From positions 1 to 64,000 of the forward strand of contig NZ_JALLIX010000032.1 of assembly GCF_023242365.1 (NCBI RefSeq): a DNA stretch of 64,000 nucleotides, read 5' to 3'. The position numbers and the translations under genes are program-made. Below, in pieces: positions 1 through 8,908 of the stretch. This DNA comes from Pseudomonas sp. MWU13-2100 (lineage in GTDB: Bacteria > Pseudomonadota > Gammaproteobacteria > Pseudomonadales > Pseudomonadaceae). The first letter of the stretch is position 1. Each line of letters starts with the position of its first letter. The notes beneath the pieces are model-generated. The model made no database searches. It was not told the origin of the DNA and saw only the letters and a list, made by a program, of their open reading frames with translations.

Positions 1-25
1 GAATGATCCCGTAGTACATCACCTC

Positions 26-49
26 AGGCCGGCCTTGTGCCCGGCCTTT
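26..49 (+). terminator. Possible terminator of an upstream gene
   Basis: A 7-bp inverted repeat (26-32 with 41-47) with an 8-nt loop is followed by only a short T stretch. It probably ends the gene left of the window. The rest of 1-254 holds no gene I can support; its last 110 bases are AT-rich and probably contain the promoter of the effector gene. Confidence 0.35.
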
Positions 50-254
50 GCCAATGCTCGTGGTTTTGCCGGCCGCCGGGCATTGCCGTGGACTCCGCTG
101 CTGCGCCGCGTTGCCCGACGAGGTGTTATCCGACTATCCGAAAGGTTTGAATGTCTGATTTAACTTACTGATAAATAATGAATTTTTTTGAATTTTAAAA
201 CCTGGGCTGGCTGATATCCTCGATGGACATGGACGATTTAAAAGGATGTTTGCA

Positions 255-1796
255 ATGTCAGCCGTTACCCATCTTGCGCCCGCCGCCCTGGACGAACATA
301 GCGCCAACGAAGACGTGATCAACAGCAATGCGCCACCTTGGTTGTTGGGCGCCCGCGCCGAAAATATTGCACGCCTGCGCGAACACCTGCGGCGCAGTCT
401 TTTACTCAAGGAGGAGGTGACCGAGTGGCTCAAGGATCTGCAAACCGTCCGGGGGTTTTGTGAGCCTGTGCTGGAGCGCGCGCTGCGAGATCGATTCGGT
501 CCGGGCCTGGATATCCATCGGGATCAACTGAAAATTGCCAATCGCTGGCCGACACTGCCACCGCCGATCGGCTCGGCTCACTTCTTCCCGATGAACTATA
601 CCGGCCGCAGTTTGCTGGAAGCCGCGCTGCAGAACTTCGAGCCCGATGAACGTTTCCCCCCTCAATCCCATGTAAGCCTGAGCTGCAATCCGAAACTTGC
701 GCCAACGATCAGCCTGGATGCCTTTGTCGAGCTGGTGCGCCAGCTCGATCTGGGAAGGCGCTATCAGCAGCACCTGTGCCAGGTTTTTCATCTTCCGGAA
801 GGTGAGGGGGAGGAGGCGGATAACAATGAATTTCGTATCGAATCGGCCATCGTGCAGCAAAAGAAAGCCGATATGTTGGTGGATGCCTACATCGCCTACA
901 TGAAAAAAGACATCGATGGCATGACTCATCAGCAAGTTTGCAAATGGATCGAGCTGAATGTTGACGTTGCCCCGGATGGCTCGAGGATGATGGCCTACGA
1001 CGTGCGCATGCTGGGGGTCACCTTGTCCGGCATGTGCCTGTTTACTCTGGCGAATTTGCCGTCGCCCGAGCAGAGCAGTGTGAAAAACCGGGTGCTGGTG
1101 CATATTCCCAACGACCCACTGACGCGATTCAAGCTCTACGCCTCGCTCGAGGCGTTTCAGGCTGAGCTGTGCCGCCGCCTTTGGCAGCCTGCTTATGAGG
1201 CGTTTTTCTGTACGTTTGTCAGCCAGCGCGACTTGCCAGGTTTCCTCGCGCGGTTGCGCAAGAGCCTGACCCTTGAGACCCGCGACGCCGCGGGCAAGGT
1301 CACGAAGTCCCTGAACCAGGCGGCCGACCTGCAGTTGACACCGCAACTGCTGAGTGGCGAGTTGTTTTCTCATCTTTACCGGCAACAGATCCTCAGGTTG
1401 CAGGAAGATGCGCGGATCGTGGCGGTCCCGACCGAGGATGTCGACCAGGACGCCCGCCAGGCCAGGTATCTGTCGCACCTGGGCCTGGGCATGACCCTGT
1501 TGAATCTGGCCGCCTTCGCCAATCCCTGGCTCGGCGTGCTGATGATGGGGGTTGCGGTCGGCCAACTGCTGGCGCAAACCTATGAAGGTTATGAGGATTG
1601 GCGGTACGGCGAGCGTGACGAGGCAATCACGCACCTGATGTCGGTGGCCGAGGATATCGCGACGATGGTTGCCCTGGGGGTGGCCATGCACTGGGGGAGC
1701 AAGGCCATCGGGCTTTTTCCAACGGCGCTCGGACTTTTTCGAGGACCTGCTGCCGGTCAGGTCGAGCGATGGTCGCTACCGGCTGTGGCAGGCTGA
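255..1796 (+). CDS. N-terminal open frame of the NEL effector
   Basis: This frame encodes 513 residues from ATG 255 and carries the DUF6543-like N-terminal part. A hydrophobic stretch near residues 410-435 (LGMTLLNLAAFANPWLGVLM) could contact membranes. After the T5 run at 1714-1718 the frame continues for 26 codons with no resemblance to the family, so roughly the last 75 bases are out of frame. If translated alone it would lack the repeats and the catalytic domain. An alternative start lies at 246 but is too close to its ribosome binding site. Confidence 0.6.
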   Translation: MSAVTHLAPAALDEHSANEDVINSNAPPWLLGARAENIARLREHLRRSLLLKEEVTEWLKDLQTVRGFCEPVLERALRDRFGPGLDIHRDQLKIANRWPTLPPPIGSAHFFPMNYTGRSLLEAALQNFEPDERFPPQSHVSLSCNPKLAPTISLDAFVELVRQLDLGRRYQQHLCQVFHLPEGEGEEADNNEFRIESAIVQQKKADMLVDAYIAYMKKDIDGMTHQQVCKWIELNVDVAPDGSRMMAYDVRMLGVTLSGMCLFTLANLPSPEQSSVKNRVLVHIPNDPLTRFKLYASLEAFQAELCRRLWQPAYEAFFCTFVSQRDLPGFLARLRKSLTLETRDAAGKVTKSLNQAADLQLTPQLLSGELFSHLYRQQILRLQEDARIVAVPTEDVDQDARQARYLSHLGLGMTLLNLAAFANPWLGVLMMGVAVGQLLAQTYEGYEDWRYGERDEAITHLMSVAEDIATMVALGVAMHWGSKAIGLFPTALGLFRGPAAGQVERWSLPAVAG

Positions 1797-4700
1797 CCTG
1801 CGCGCCTATCGCCATGATGTCTCCGGACTTGCGGACAGGACGCTGGACCTGGAGGGCTTCTATCAGGGCGACGAGGCGGATGAAGGACATCGCTACCTGG
1901 ATATCGCTGGCGAGCCTTATCGGGCCTATCGGGATGAGTCAGTCGGTGCCTGGCGCCTGCGCCATCCGCTCCGGGCATCCGCCTACGAGCCTTTGCTCGA
2001 GCACAACGGCGCGGGGGCCTGGAGGCTGGCGCACGAATGGCCGCTGCAATGGCACGATCCGGTTTACCTGTTTCGTCGCCTGGGGCCTGATGTCCGTTTT
2101 TTGAACGATGAAATGATCGAGCGGATCCTGTCGATTCAGCGACTCGACGAATCGCTGCTGCGCCGGATACATATGACTGATGCAACGATTCCGGCCCGAC
2201 TGCTCGACTCGATACAGCGTTTCAATCTGGACAATGAGTTGAACTGGCTGCTCGTGCCTGCCGATGCACCGGCGGCGGCCGAGGCGCGCCTGCTTGACCT
2301 GAAGTTGCAGATCCTGCCGAGCCTCAAGGGCTGGCCCCGGGATCACACGCTGATGCTGCTGGACGGGGCGGGCAAACCGTTGCGCGAATACGGAGTGGAC
2401 CTGGCAGTACAGCCTCTGAAGTTGATTGTGCAGCTCCGGGACATTGAGACAGATGGATTGGCGGTGGTCTTGAACAAACTGACCCTCCAGGATCGCAAGG
2501 TACTGCTTGGTCCGAAGACTGACTCCGAACAGGCGCCGTCGCTGCTGGAGAACGTGCTGCGCAGCCATGTGCGGGAGCATCACGCCACGGTGTTCCAGCG
2601 ACTGTACAGGTTGTGCTGTCTGACCGATAACGGGCTGCCATTGGGCTTGCGGCGTGGCTTTCCCGAGTTGCCGGACGGGGTCTTGCGTGAAGTCCTGGGG
2701 CAGATGGACGATGTGCTGAAAGGGCGCTTGGGTTCCAGTGATCGCCTGCCCTTGCAGTTGCTCGAAGAGATGGGCGAGAGCCTGCGTGAAGTTCGCGTCA
2801 ACCAGGCGCTGGAAGGCGGTTTTCTCAACAATCCGGACAGTCTGGATACCGTCAGGTTGCAGTTGTCCATACTGAAAACGATGGGCGGCTGGCCGAAAGA
2901 TGTCCGCTGGGAGATTCGTCAGGATCGTTTTGATGGCCCGTTGTTGATCGGGATGGGCGATTTTGATTTTTCCCGGCGCCGGGTCCTGGTCAGGACCACC
3001 CAGGGTTATCAGGCCTTTGATGGCTCGGGCCTGAGTCTGGGGCCGAAGGCAAAGGGTCCCTATGCCCTGAGCGGTGCCTTGCTGAGTGGCCTGCGGCTGA
3101 TTGAACGGGAGGCGATGGGGGTCAAGCTGGGCGAGGCCGACCTGCTGCACAAGCTGCTGATGTCCAAGTTGCTGGAGCGTCCCCGGGCCGAGCTCGAAGA
3201 GACACTCGGACTTCCCGCCCGCAAGTCCGGATACCGCTCGCGGACATGGCGCAACAACGATTCTCCCGGCTGTCTGCGTGTCAGGCGCGGCGGTGTCTAT
3301 GGGTCGCGACGCGGCCTGCGACGGTTGGGCCGACTGTATCCCGACCTCTGTGAGCCGGAGGCGCGCAACCTCTATATTGCCCTTGGCGACGATCCCCTTC
3401 AGGTCAGAAATCGGCTTGAGGCCCTCGAGGAAGAACTCCGCCAGCTGCGGTTGACGCTCAGTGGTTGGCGAGGGGTGGAGGCGAGTCTTCACCGGCGGCA
3501 TGCCTGGCTGGGAGGCATGGATGAAAGCCGTGAACAGGCATCCTCGATCATCGAGCGTTGCTGGCGCTGGCAAACCCCCCGGACCTATGACGAGAACGGC
3601 GTGGTCATCGGGCGCAGCCTCAGTCTGGCGGGGTTGCGTGTTGACAGCTTGCCGAACCTGCCCTTCGGGATCAGCTTTGATCATGTCACCGAGCTGTCGT
3701 TGAAAAACATGGGTGTGGAGCGTATTCCCGAAGACTTTCTCGAGCATTTTTCCAATCTGCGCGTCCTCGAGTTGAACAACAATCAGCTTGAGTTCCTGCC
3801 GGACGCCATTGCGGACATGAGCGAGCTCAGGGAGCTGCACGCACAGGACAACCGGATCACGTTGACCCGGGGCTCGGTCAATATGCTGTCGAGCTTGCAC
3901 AATCTTGAAGTGCTGAACCTGAACGGCAACTTCGATGTCGGCTTGCTGGATGTCGGCCAGATGCCGCACTTGCGCCGTTTGCACTTGCGCGGTACGGGAA
4001 TCGATGGCCTGCCCTCGGGCTTGCTGACGCGGGTGCGATTGTACGAAGCGGACCTGCGTGACAACCGGATCCAGAGTATGTCGAGTGCGGTTTTCACGGC
4101 GCCTTCGCCGATCAATCGGCGGATCATTCTGCGTAACAATCCCTTTACCGTTGACTATCAGAATCTGCTGGCGGCCTATCGGACACGCACCGGTATCACT
4201 TTCGGCATTCCGGAGACGGAGCTGGCGTTGGATGAGTACAGCGCGCGCCAGCGTTGGTTGGCCGATATCGAGGAAGGGGAGCGACGTGACACCCTGCAGA
4301 ACCTCTGGCAGGACTTGCGGCGAGAGGCGGGCTCCGAGGAGTTTTTCGTGTTGTTGGGGCGATTGGGGGGGAGCGCTGAGTATCGGAAGATTCGCGCGGA
4401 CCTGACGCGACGTGTCTGGGAGGTGCTGGCGGAAGCGGCCGAGAACACGGCGTTGCGCAATGAGTTGTTTGACTTGGCCGCCGATCCGCTGACGTGCGTC
4501 GACAGCGCCGCGCGAAACTTCAGCCATCTGGAAGTCCGGGTATTGCTGTCCAGGGCCCGCAGCCTGGCGGCCAGGAGCAATGAGCCGACGGAGCTGCTGA
4601 AGTTGGCGCGCGGCCTGTTTCGCCTGGAGCGTATCGATGATATCGCCCGGGAGCATATCAAGGCCCTGCATGAGCATCCCGAGTTGCCTTCATCGAGTGG

Positions 4701-5118
4701 CGTCGATGAACTCGAAGTGCACCTGGCCTATCGGGTCGGTCTGGGCCGTTCGCTGTATTTGCCCGGACAACCGAAGGAAATGTTCTTCAGGTCGATTGCC
4801 AATGTCAGCGAGGAGGAGATCCTCGCTGCCCGCGCACGTATCCGGCAGGCCGAGAACACACCGGCGATGAAGACCTTCGTGGCTTCGCGGGATTTCTGGA
4901 TCGACTACCTGAAAAAGAAATACCCGCGTGATTTTGTTCGCTTCAACAAACCCTTCCATGATCAGGAAGAGCTGTTGCTGACACAGTCCCCGGAGATGCT
5001 CAGCGAGAGATATGCCCGGCGTTTGTCGGTGTTGATGGAAACCCGTATGGCCGAGGAAAAAGTCTTCCTCGAGGCGCTGACCCAGCACGAACTGGATGAG
5101 CATCCCGCGCCGTTCTGA
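1669..5118 (+). CDS. C-terminal open frame of the NEL effector (LRR plus NEL)
   Basis: This frame holds the rest of the effector, 1149 codons as an open frame. True coding sequence starts at about 1717 (FFEDLLPVRSSDGRYRLW). No good independent start codon with a ribosome binding site is visible, which argues for one original gene. LRR units such as NLRVLELNNNQLEFLPDAI (about 3750-3810) precede the C-terminal NEL-like region with a C-V-D motif. The frame stays open to TGA 5118 with normal codon use, so the frameshift is probably recent or an artefact. Confidence 0.7.
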   Translation: MPWGWPCTGGARPSGFFQRRSDFFEDLLPVRSSDGRYRLWQADLRAYRHDVSGLADRTLDLEGFYQGDEADEGHRYLDIAGEPYRAYRDESVGAWRLRHPLRASAYEPLLEHNGAGAWRLAHEWPLQWHDPVYLFRRLGPDVRFLNDEMIERILSIQRLDESLLRRIHMTDATIPARLLDSIQRFNLDNELNWLLVPADAPAAAEARLLDLKLQILPSLKGWPRDHTLMLLDGAGKPLREYGVDLAVQPLKLIVQLRDIETDGLAVVLNKLTLQDRKVLLGPKTDSEQAPSLLENVLRSHVREHHATVFQRLYRLCCLTDNGLPLGLRRGFPELPDGVLREVLGQMDDVLKGRLGSSDRLPLQLLEEMGESLREVRVNQALEGGFLNNPDSLDTVRLQLSILKTMGGWPKDVRWEIRQDRFDGPLLIGMGDFDFSRRRVLVRTTQGYQAFDGSGLSLGPKAKGPYALSGALLSGLRLIEREAMGVKLGEADLLHKLLMSKLLERPRAELEETLGLPARKSGYRSRTWRNNDSPGCLRVRRGGVYGSRRGLRRLGRLYPDLCEPEARNLYIALGDDPLQVRNRLEALEEELRQLRLTLSGWRGVEASLHRRHAWLGGMDESREQASSIIERCWRWQTPRTYDENGVVIGRSLSLAGLRVDSLPNLPFGISFDHVTELSLKNMGVERIPEDFLEHFSNLRVLELNNNQLEFLPDAIADMSELRELHAQDNRITLTRGSVNMLSSLHNLEVLNLNGNFDVGLLDVGQMPHLRRLHLRGTGIDGLPSGLLTRVRLYEADLRDNRIQSMSSAVFTAPSPINRRIILRNNPFTVDYQNLLAAYRTRTGITFGIPETELALDEYSARQRWLADIEEGERRDTLQNLWQDLRREAGSEEFFVLLGRLGGSAEYRKIRADLTRRVWEVLAEAAENTALRNELFDLAADPLTCVDSAARNFSHLEVRVLLSRARSLAARSNEPTELLKLARGLFRLERIDDIAREHIKALHEHPELPSSSGVDELEVHLAYRVGLGRSLYLPGQPKEMFFRSIANVSEEEILAARARIRQAENTPAMKTFVASRDFWIDYLKKKYPRDFVRFNKPFHDQEELLLTQSPEMLSERYARRLSVLMETRMAEEKVFLEALTQHELDEHPAPF

Positions 5119-5138
5119 CTCGACGGCGGGAGGCGGGG

Positions 5139-7151
5139 TCAGGGGCCTGTCTGCGGCTTGCTCTTGCCTCGAATCAGTTCACGCAAGGCGAAGCGATTCG
5201 GATGACAGGCCTCGGCGACGCTACGCGGCAGGGGCAGCGGCTCGTTCTCCAGCCAGGCGGCGAGCAGTTCGCCCGAGAGCGGCGCACTGATCAGCCCGCG
5301 CGAGCCGTGGCCGCTGTTGATATACAGGCCCTCGAGCCAGGGGCAGGGGATTTGTGGTACCTGCCGGGCATCTTTGCCCAGTACGCCATAGGCGTTGGCG
5401 AAATGCTCAGGGTCCGCCAGCGGTCCGACGATCGGCAGATAGTCCGCGCTGGTGCAGCGAAAGGCGGCCCGCCCTTGCAGCTGTTCCGGGGCCAGTTCGG
5501 CGGCGTTCAGGCGCAGGGCCAGATCGGGCGAGATGTCCTGTAGCAATGCCAGGTTGCCGATGTGCTCCGCCGTGGTGGGGGTCAGGTCAGTGCTCTTGAA
5601 GTCGAAGCTGGCGCCGAGGGTATGTTCACCGAGGCGTGCCGGTGCGACATAACCTTCGGCGCAGACCACGGTGCTCAAGGCTGTGCTGTCGGCGGTTTGC
5701 GCCAGGCGGGTAATCTGCCCGCGAATGCGCTTGAGCGGCAACGCGGCGCTGGCGGCGAAGCGTTTCACTTCGGCGGCCCCGGCAAGGATCACCACCGGGG
5801 CGCAGCCCAGCAGGGTATCTGCATCCCAGGCCTGCCATTGGCCGTCGACCCTGCGCAGTTCGACGGCGTCGCTATGGGGGCGTACTGCAATATTCGGATG
5901 GCTGGCCTGCCACTGACACAGGGCCGGCGGATGGACCCAGCCGCCTTCGGGGAAAAACAACCCACCGTGCTCAAGCGCGACACCGGCCAGGACTTGGGAC
6001 TGGGCTTGATCCAGGACGTGCAGCAACTCGGGGCTGAAGGCAGCAGCCAGCTGCGCCTGGCGTTCGGCCTCTTTCTCATCGAAGGCCAGTTGCAGTACCC
6101 CACAGCCATCCCAGTCGAGGCCGCGCTGCAACTGTTCGAGCAAGCGCCGGGTATGCCCGAAACCGCTGAGGATCAGTTGTGACAGTGTCGTGCCGTGGGC
6201 CGACAGTTTGAGGTAGAGGACGCCTTGCGGGTTGCCTGAGGCTTCCTGGGCCAGGTCCGCGTGGCGCTCCAGCAGGCAGACCTGCCAGCCACGGGCCGCG
6301 AGACTCGCGGCGCTGGCACAACCGGCCAGGCCGCCGCCGATCACCAGGGCCTGCCGCTCGCCACCGGGCGGCTGTGGACGGGCGAACCATGGCTTGGCCG
6401 GCGGCGGCGCGGCGATGTCCGTGGGCCAGCCGATAAATTCGCCGCGCAGGATTTCCCACTTGTGGCCGATGCCCGGGGTGCGGCGCATCTTGAAGCCCGC
6501 CGCGTTCAATGAGCGCCGAACCCAGCCGGTGCTGGTAAAGGTGCTCAGGGTTGCGTCGGGGGCCGCCAGTCGCGCCAGTTCGGCGAACAGTTCGGGGCTC
6601 CACATTTCGGGGTTTTTCGCCGGGGCGAAGCCATCGAGGAACCAGGCATCGATCTGGGCATCCAGTTGCGGCAACTGTTCCAGTGCATCGCCGACCAACA
6701 GCGTCAGGGTCACCCGGCCATTGTCCAGCAACAGCCGCTGGAAGCCTTGATGAATGGCGAGGTACTGACCGAGCAATTGCGCGCTGAAGGTCGCCAGTTC
6801 GGGCCAGAGGGTGAGGGCGCGTTGCAGGTCGGCGTGGCTCAGCGGGTACTTTTCCACGCTGACGAAATGCAGTCGGGCGCCCTGCACCGCGCAGGCCTCG
6901 AACAGTTGCCAGGCACAAAGGAAGTTCAGCCCGGTACCGAAGCCGGTTTCACCGATCACCAGCCGATCGCTCGGCCCCAAGGCCGCAAAACGCTCTTTCA
7001 GGCGATTTTGTTCGATGAAGACGTAGCGGGTTTCTTCCAGGCCCGACAGGTCGGAAAAATACACGTCGTCGAAGACCCGCGAGTGCGGGCGACCCTGGTC
7101 GTCCCAGTCGATCTGGGCGTGGGCGGGAGAGGGGGGCGATACGCGGGTCAT
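5139..7151 (-). CDS. mnmC: Bifunctional tRNA mnm5s2U biosynthesis protein MnmC
   Basis: MnmC finishes the 5-methylaminomethyl-2-thiouridine modification at the wobble position of several tRNAs. The C-terminal FAD oxidase domain removes the carboxymethyl group and the N-terminal SAM methyltransferase then methylates the amine. The methyltransferase glycine motif GETGFGTGLNFL is near residue 70, and the dinucleotide-binding motif ALVIGGGLAGCASAASL is near residue 265. The 670-residue length fits the fused enzyme. I chose ATG 7151 (MTRVSPPSP) because the 21 residues added by the longer frame do not look like the family; a weak GAGC lies upstream. It diverges from the polyphosphate kinase gene. 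Confidence 0.92.
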   Translation of the reverse strand: MTRVSPPSPAHAQIDWDDQGRPHSRVFDDVYFSDLSGLEETRYVFIEQNRLKERFAALGPSDRLVIGETGFGTGLNFLCAWQLFEACAVQGARLHFVSVEKYPLSHADLQRALTLWPELATFSAQLLGQYLAIHQGFQRLLLDNGRVTLTLLVGDALEQLPQLDAQIDAWFLDGFAPAKNPEMWSPELFAELARLAAPDATLSTFTSTGWVRRSLNAAGFKMRRTPGIGHKWEILRGEFIGWPTDIAAPPPAKPWFARPQPPGGERQALVIGGGLAGCASAASLAARGWQVCLLERHADLAQEASGNPQGVLYLKLSAHGTTLSQLILSGFGHTRRLLEQLQRGLDWDGCGVLQLAFDEKEAERQAQLAAAFSPELLHVLDQAQSQVLAGVALEHGGLFFPEGGWVHPPALCQWQASHPNIAVRPHSDAVELRRVDGQWQAWDADTLLGCAPVVILAGAAEVKRFAASAALPLKRIRGQITRLAQTADSTALSTVVCAEGYVAPARLGEHTLGASFDFKSTDLTPTTAEHIGNLALLQDISPDLALRLNAAELAPEQLQGRAAFRCTSADYLPIVGPLADPEHFANAYGVLGKDARQVPQIPCPWLEGLYINSGHGSRGLISAPLSGELLAAWLENEPLPLPRSVAEACHPNRFALRELIRGKSKPQTGP

Positions 7152-7291
7152 GGGGCAGCTCGACGGCAACAAGGCGGCTATTCTAGCCGATTGCCGGACA
7201 CCGGATTGATCCACGGCAAGGCCTGGGGATTTCCCGCCACACGGCGCGGTCCGATCCGTTAGTCTTGCTCCATCTTGGAAGGGAGTCGCCC

Positions 7292-8800
7292 ATGTTTGAA
7301 TCCGCCGAAATCGGTCACGCCATCGACAAAGAAACCTACGACGCTGAAGTCCCGGCCCTGCGCGAAGCCTTGCTGGAGGCGCAGTTCGAACTCCACCAGC
7401 AAAAGCGCTTTCCGGTCATAGTGCTGATCAATGGCATCGAGGGGGCGGGCAAGGGCGAGACGGTCAAGTTGCTCAATGAGTGGATGGATCCGCGCTTGAT
7501 CGAGGTCCGCACTTTCGACCAGCAAACCGATGAAGAGCTGGCCCGGCCACCGGCCTGGCGCTACTGGCGGCAGTTGCCGGCCAAGGGCCGCATGGGGGTG
7601 TTCTTCGGCAACTGGTACAGCCAGATGTTGCAGGGGCGGGTGCATGGGCACTTCAAGGACGCCGTGCTGGACCAGGCGATCGGCGGGGCCGAGCGCCTGG
7701 AGAGAATGCTCTGCGACGAAGGCGCGCTGATCTTCAAGTTCTGGTTCCACCTGTCCAAGAAGCAGATGAAGGCGCGCCTCAAATCGCTGCAGGATGACCC
7801 GCTACATAGCTGGCGCATCAGTCCGTTGGACTGGCAGCAGTCGGAGACTTACGACCAGTTCGTGCATTTCGGCGAGTGGATACTGCGCCGTACCAGCCAC
7901 GATTATGCGCCTTGGCATGTGATTGAGGGGCTCGACCCCCGCTACCGCAGCCTGACCGCGGGCAAGATCCTGCTGGAAGGCTTGCAGACGGCGCTCAAGA
8001 CCCGGGACGCCAAGCCGCGTCCGACCAATGCCGCGCCCTTGCTTTCGGGGGTGGACGATCTGAGCCTGCTGGATAGTCTGGATCTGAGCCAGCACCTGGA
8101 CAAGGACGATTATGAAGAGCAACTGATTACCGAGCAGGCGCGGCTGGCCGGTTTGCTTCGGGACAAACGCATGCGCCGACACGCGCTGGTGGCGGTGTTC
8201 GAAGGCAACGACGCGGCGGGCAAGGGCGGGGCGATCCGCCGGGTTGCGGCGGCGCTTGATCCACGACAGTACCGCATCGTGCCGATCGCCGCGCCGACCG
8301 AGGATGAGCGTGCCCAGCCCTACCTCTGGCGGTTCTGGCGGCATATTCCACCACGAGGCAAGTTCACCGTGTTCGATCGTTCCTGGTACGGCCGCGTGCT
8401 GGTGGAGCGGATCGAAGGTTTTTGCAGCCAGGCGGACTGGATGCGCGCCTACAGTGAGATCAACGATTTCGAAGAGCAACTGAGCGAAGCCGGGGTGATC
8501 GTGGTGAAGTTCTGGCTGGCCATCGACAAGCAGACCCAATTGGAGCGTTTCCAGGAACGCGAGGATATTCCGTTCAAGCGTTTCAAGATCACCGAGGACG
8601 ATTGGCGCAACCGTGAGAAATGGGAGCTGTACCGCGATGCCATCGGCGATATGGTCGACCGTACCAGTACCGAAGTGGCGCCCTGGACACTGGTGGAGGC
8701 CAACGACAAGCGCTGGGCCCGGGTCAAGGTGCTGCGCACCCTCAACCTGGCCATCGAGGGCGCGTTCGCAAGGGATGGCAAGAAGGGCAAGTCGAAGTAG
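7292..8800 (+). CDS. pap: Polyphosphate:AMP phosphotransferase (tandem PPK2 domains)
   Basis: This class II PPK2 enzyme uses polyphosphate to phosphorylate AMP to ADP. Two PPK2 domains lie in tandem, at about residues 10-245 and 275-495. Each has a Walker A loop (GIEGAGKGE and GNDAAGKGG). The second domain keeps the typical DRSWYGR motif, while the first has GNWYSQ at the matching place, so the C-terminal domain is probably the catalytic one. ATG 7292 follows GGAAGGGAG. At 502 residues it matches Pap of other pseudomonads. It stands alone, divergent from mnmC. Confidence 0.9.
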   Translation: MFESAEIGHAIDKETYDAEVPALREALLEAQFELHQQKRFPVIVLINGIEGAGKGETVKLLNEWMDPRLIEVRTFDQQTDEELARPPAWRYWRQLPAKGRMGVFFGNWYSQMLQGRVHGHFKDAVLDQAIGGAERLERMLCDEGALIFKFWFHLSKKQMKARLKSLQDDPLHSWRISPLDWQQSETYDQFVHFGEWILRRTSHDYAPWHVIEGLDPRYRSLTAGKILLEGLQTALKTRDAKPRPTNAAPLLSGVDDLSLLDSLDLSQHLDKDDYEEQLITEQARLAGLLRDKRMRRHALVAVFEGNDAAGKGGAIRRVAAALDPRQYRIVPIAAPTEDERAQPYLWRFWRHIPPRGKFTVFDRSWYGRVLVERIEGFCSQADWMRAYSEINDFEEQLSEAGVIVVKFWLAIDKQTQLERFQEREDIPFKRFKITEDDWRNREKWELYRDAIGDMVDRTSTEVAPWTLVEANDKRWARVKVLRTLNLAIEGAFARDGKKGKSK

Positions 8801-8908
8801 GACGATGGCCGCGCATACGCCGGATGAATGATTGTCGCGGTCGGGAATCGGGTGGGCTTATGCTCACTCGATCCTTCCAACCGACAACAACAATCAATGA
8901 GGTAGGCC

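Larger units (their letters stand above)
255..5118 (+). pseudogene. LRR/NEL-type E3 ubiquitin ligase effector, frameshifted
   Basis: Two overlapping reading frames together make one large protein of about 1620 residues once a single base is removed from the T5 run at 1714-1718. The N-terminal third looks like the DUF6543/dermonecrotic-toxin-like region of large Pseudomonas NEL proteins. Leucine-rich repeats lie at about 3610-4080. The C-terminus carries a NEL-like domain with a C-x-D motif (TGC codon at 4495-4497, context LTCVDSAARNFSHL), which in the IpaH/SspH family holds the ubiquitin thioester cysteine. Such proteins act inside eukaryotic host cells. No secretion signal or secretion genes are visible nearby. 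ATG 255 is preferred over 246 because AAAGGA at 241-246 is then correctly spaced. The shift may be a true mutation, a sequencing error or, less likely, recoding. Confidence 0.75.

Noticed and set aside
402..1691. 429-codon minus-strand frame opposite the effector N-terminus
   Set aside because: No ribosome binding site and no family-like motifs; antisense shadow.
1714..1718. Programmed +1 frameshift in the effector gene
   Set aside because: There is no stop codon next to the slip site, no Shine-Dalgarno-like stimulator and no clear downstream structure, so mutation or error is more likely. Kept only as a remote option.
1939..4677. 912-codon open frame on the minus strand
   Set aside because: It is antisense to the LRR/NEL coding sequence, and its protein is low complexity with many Gln and Arg. 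It is a by-product of GC-rich codon use.
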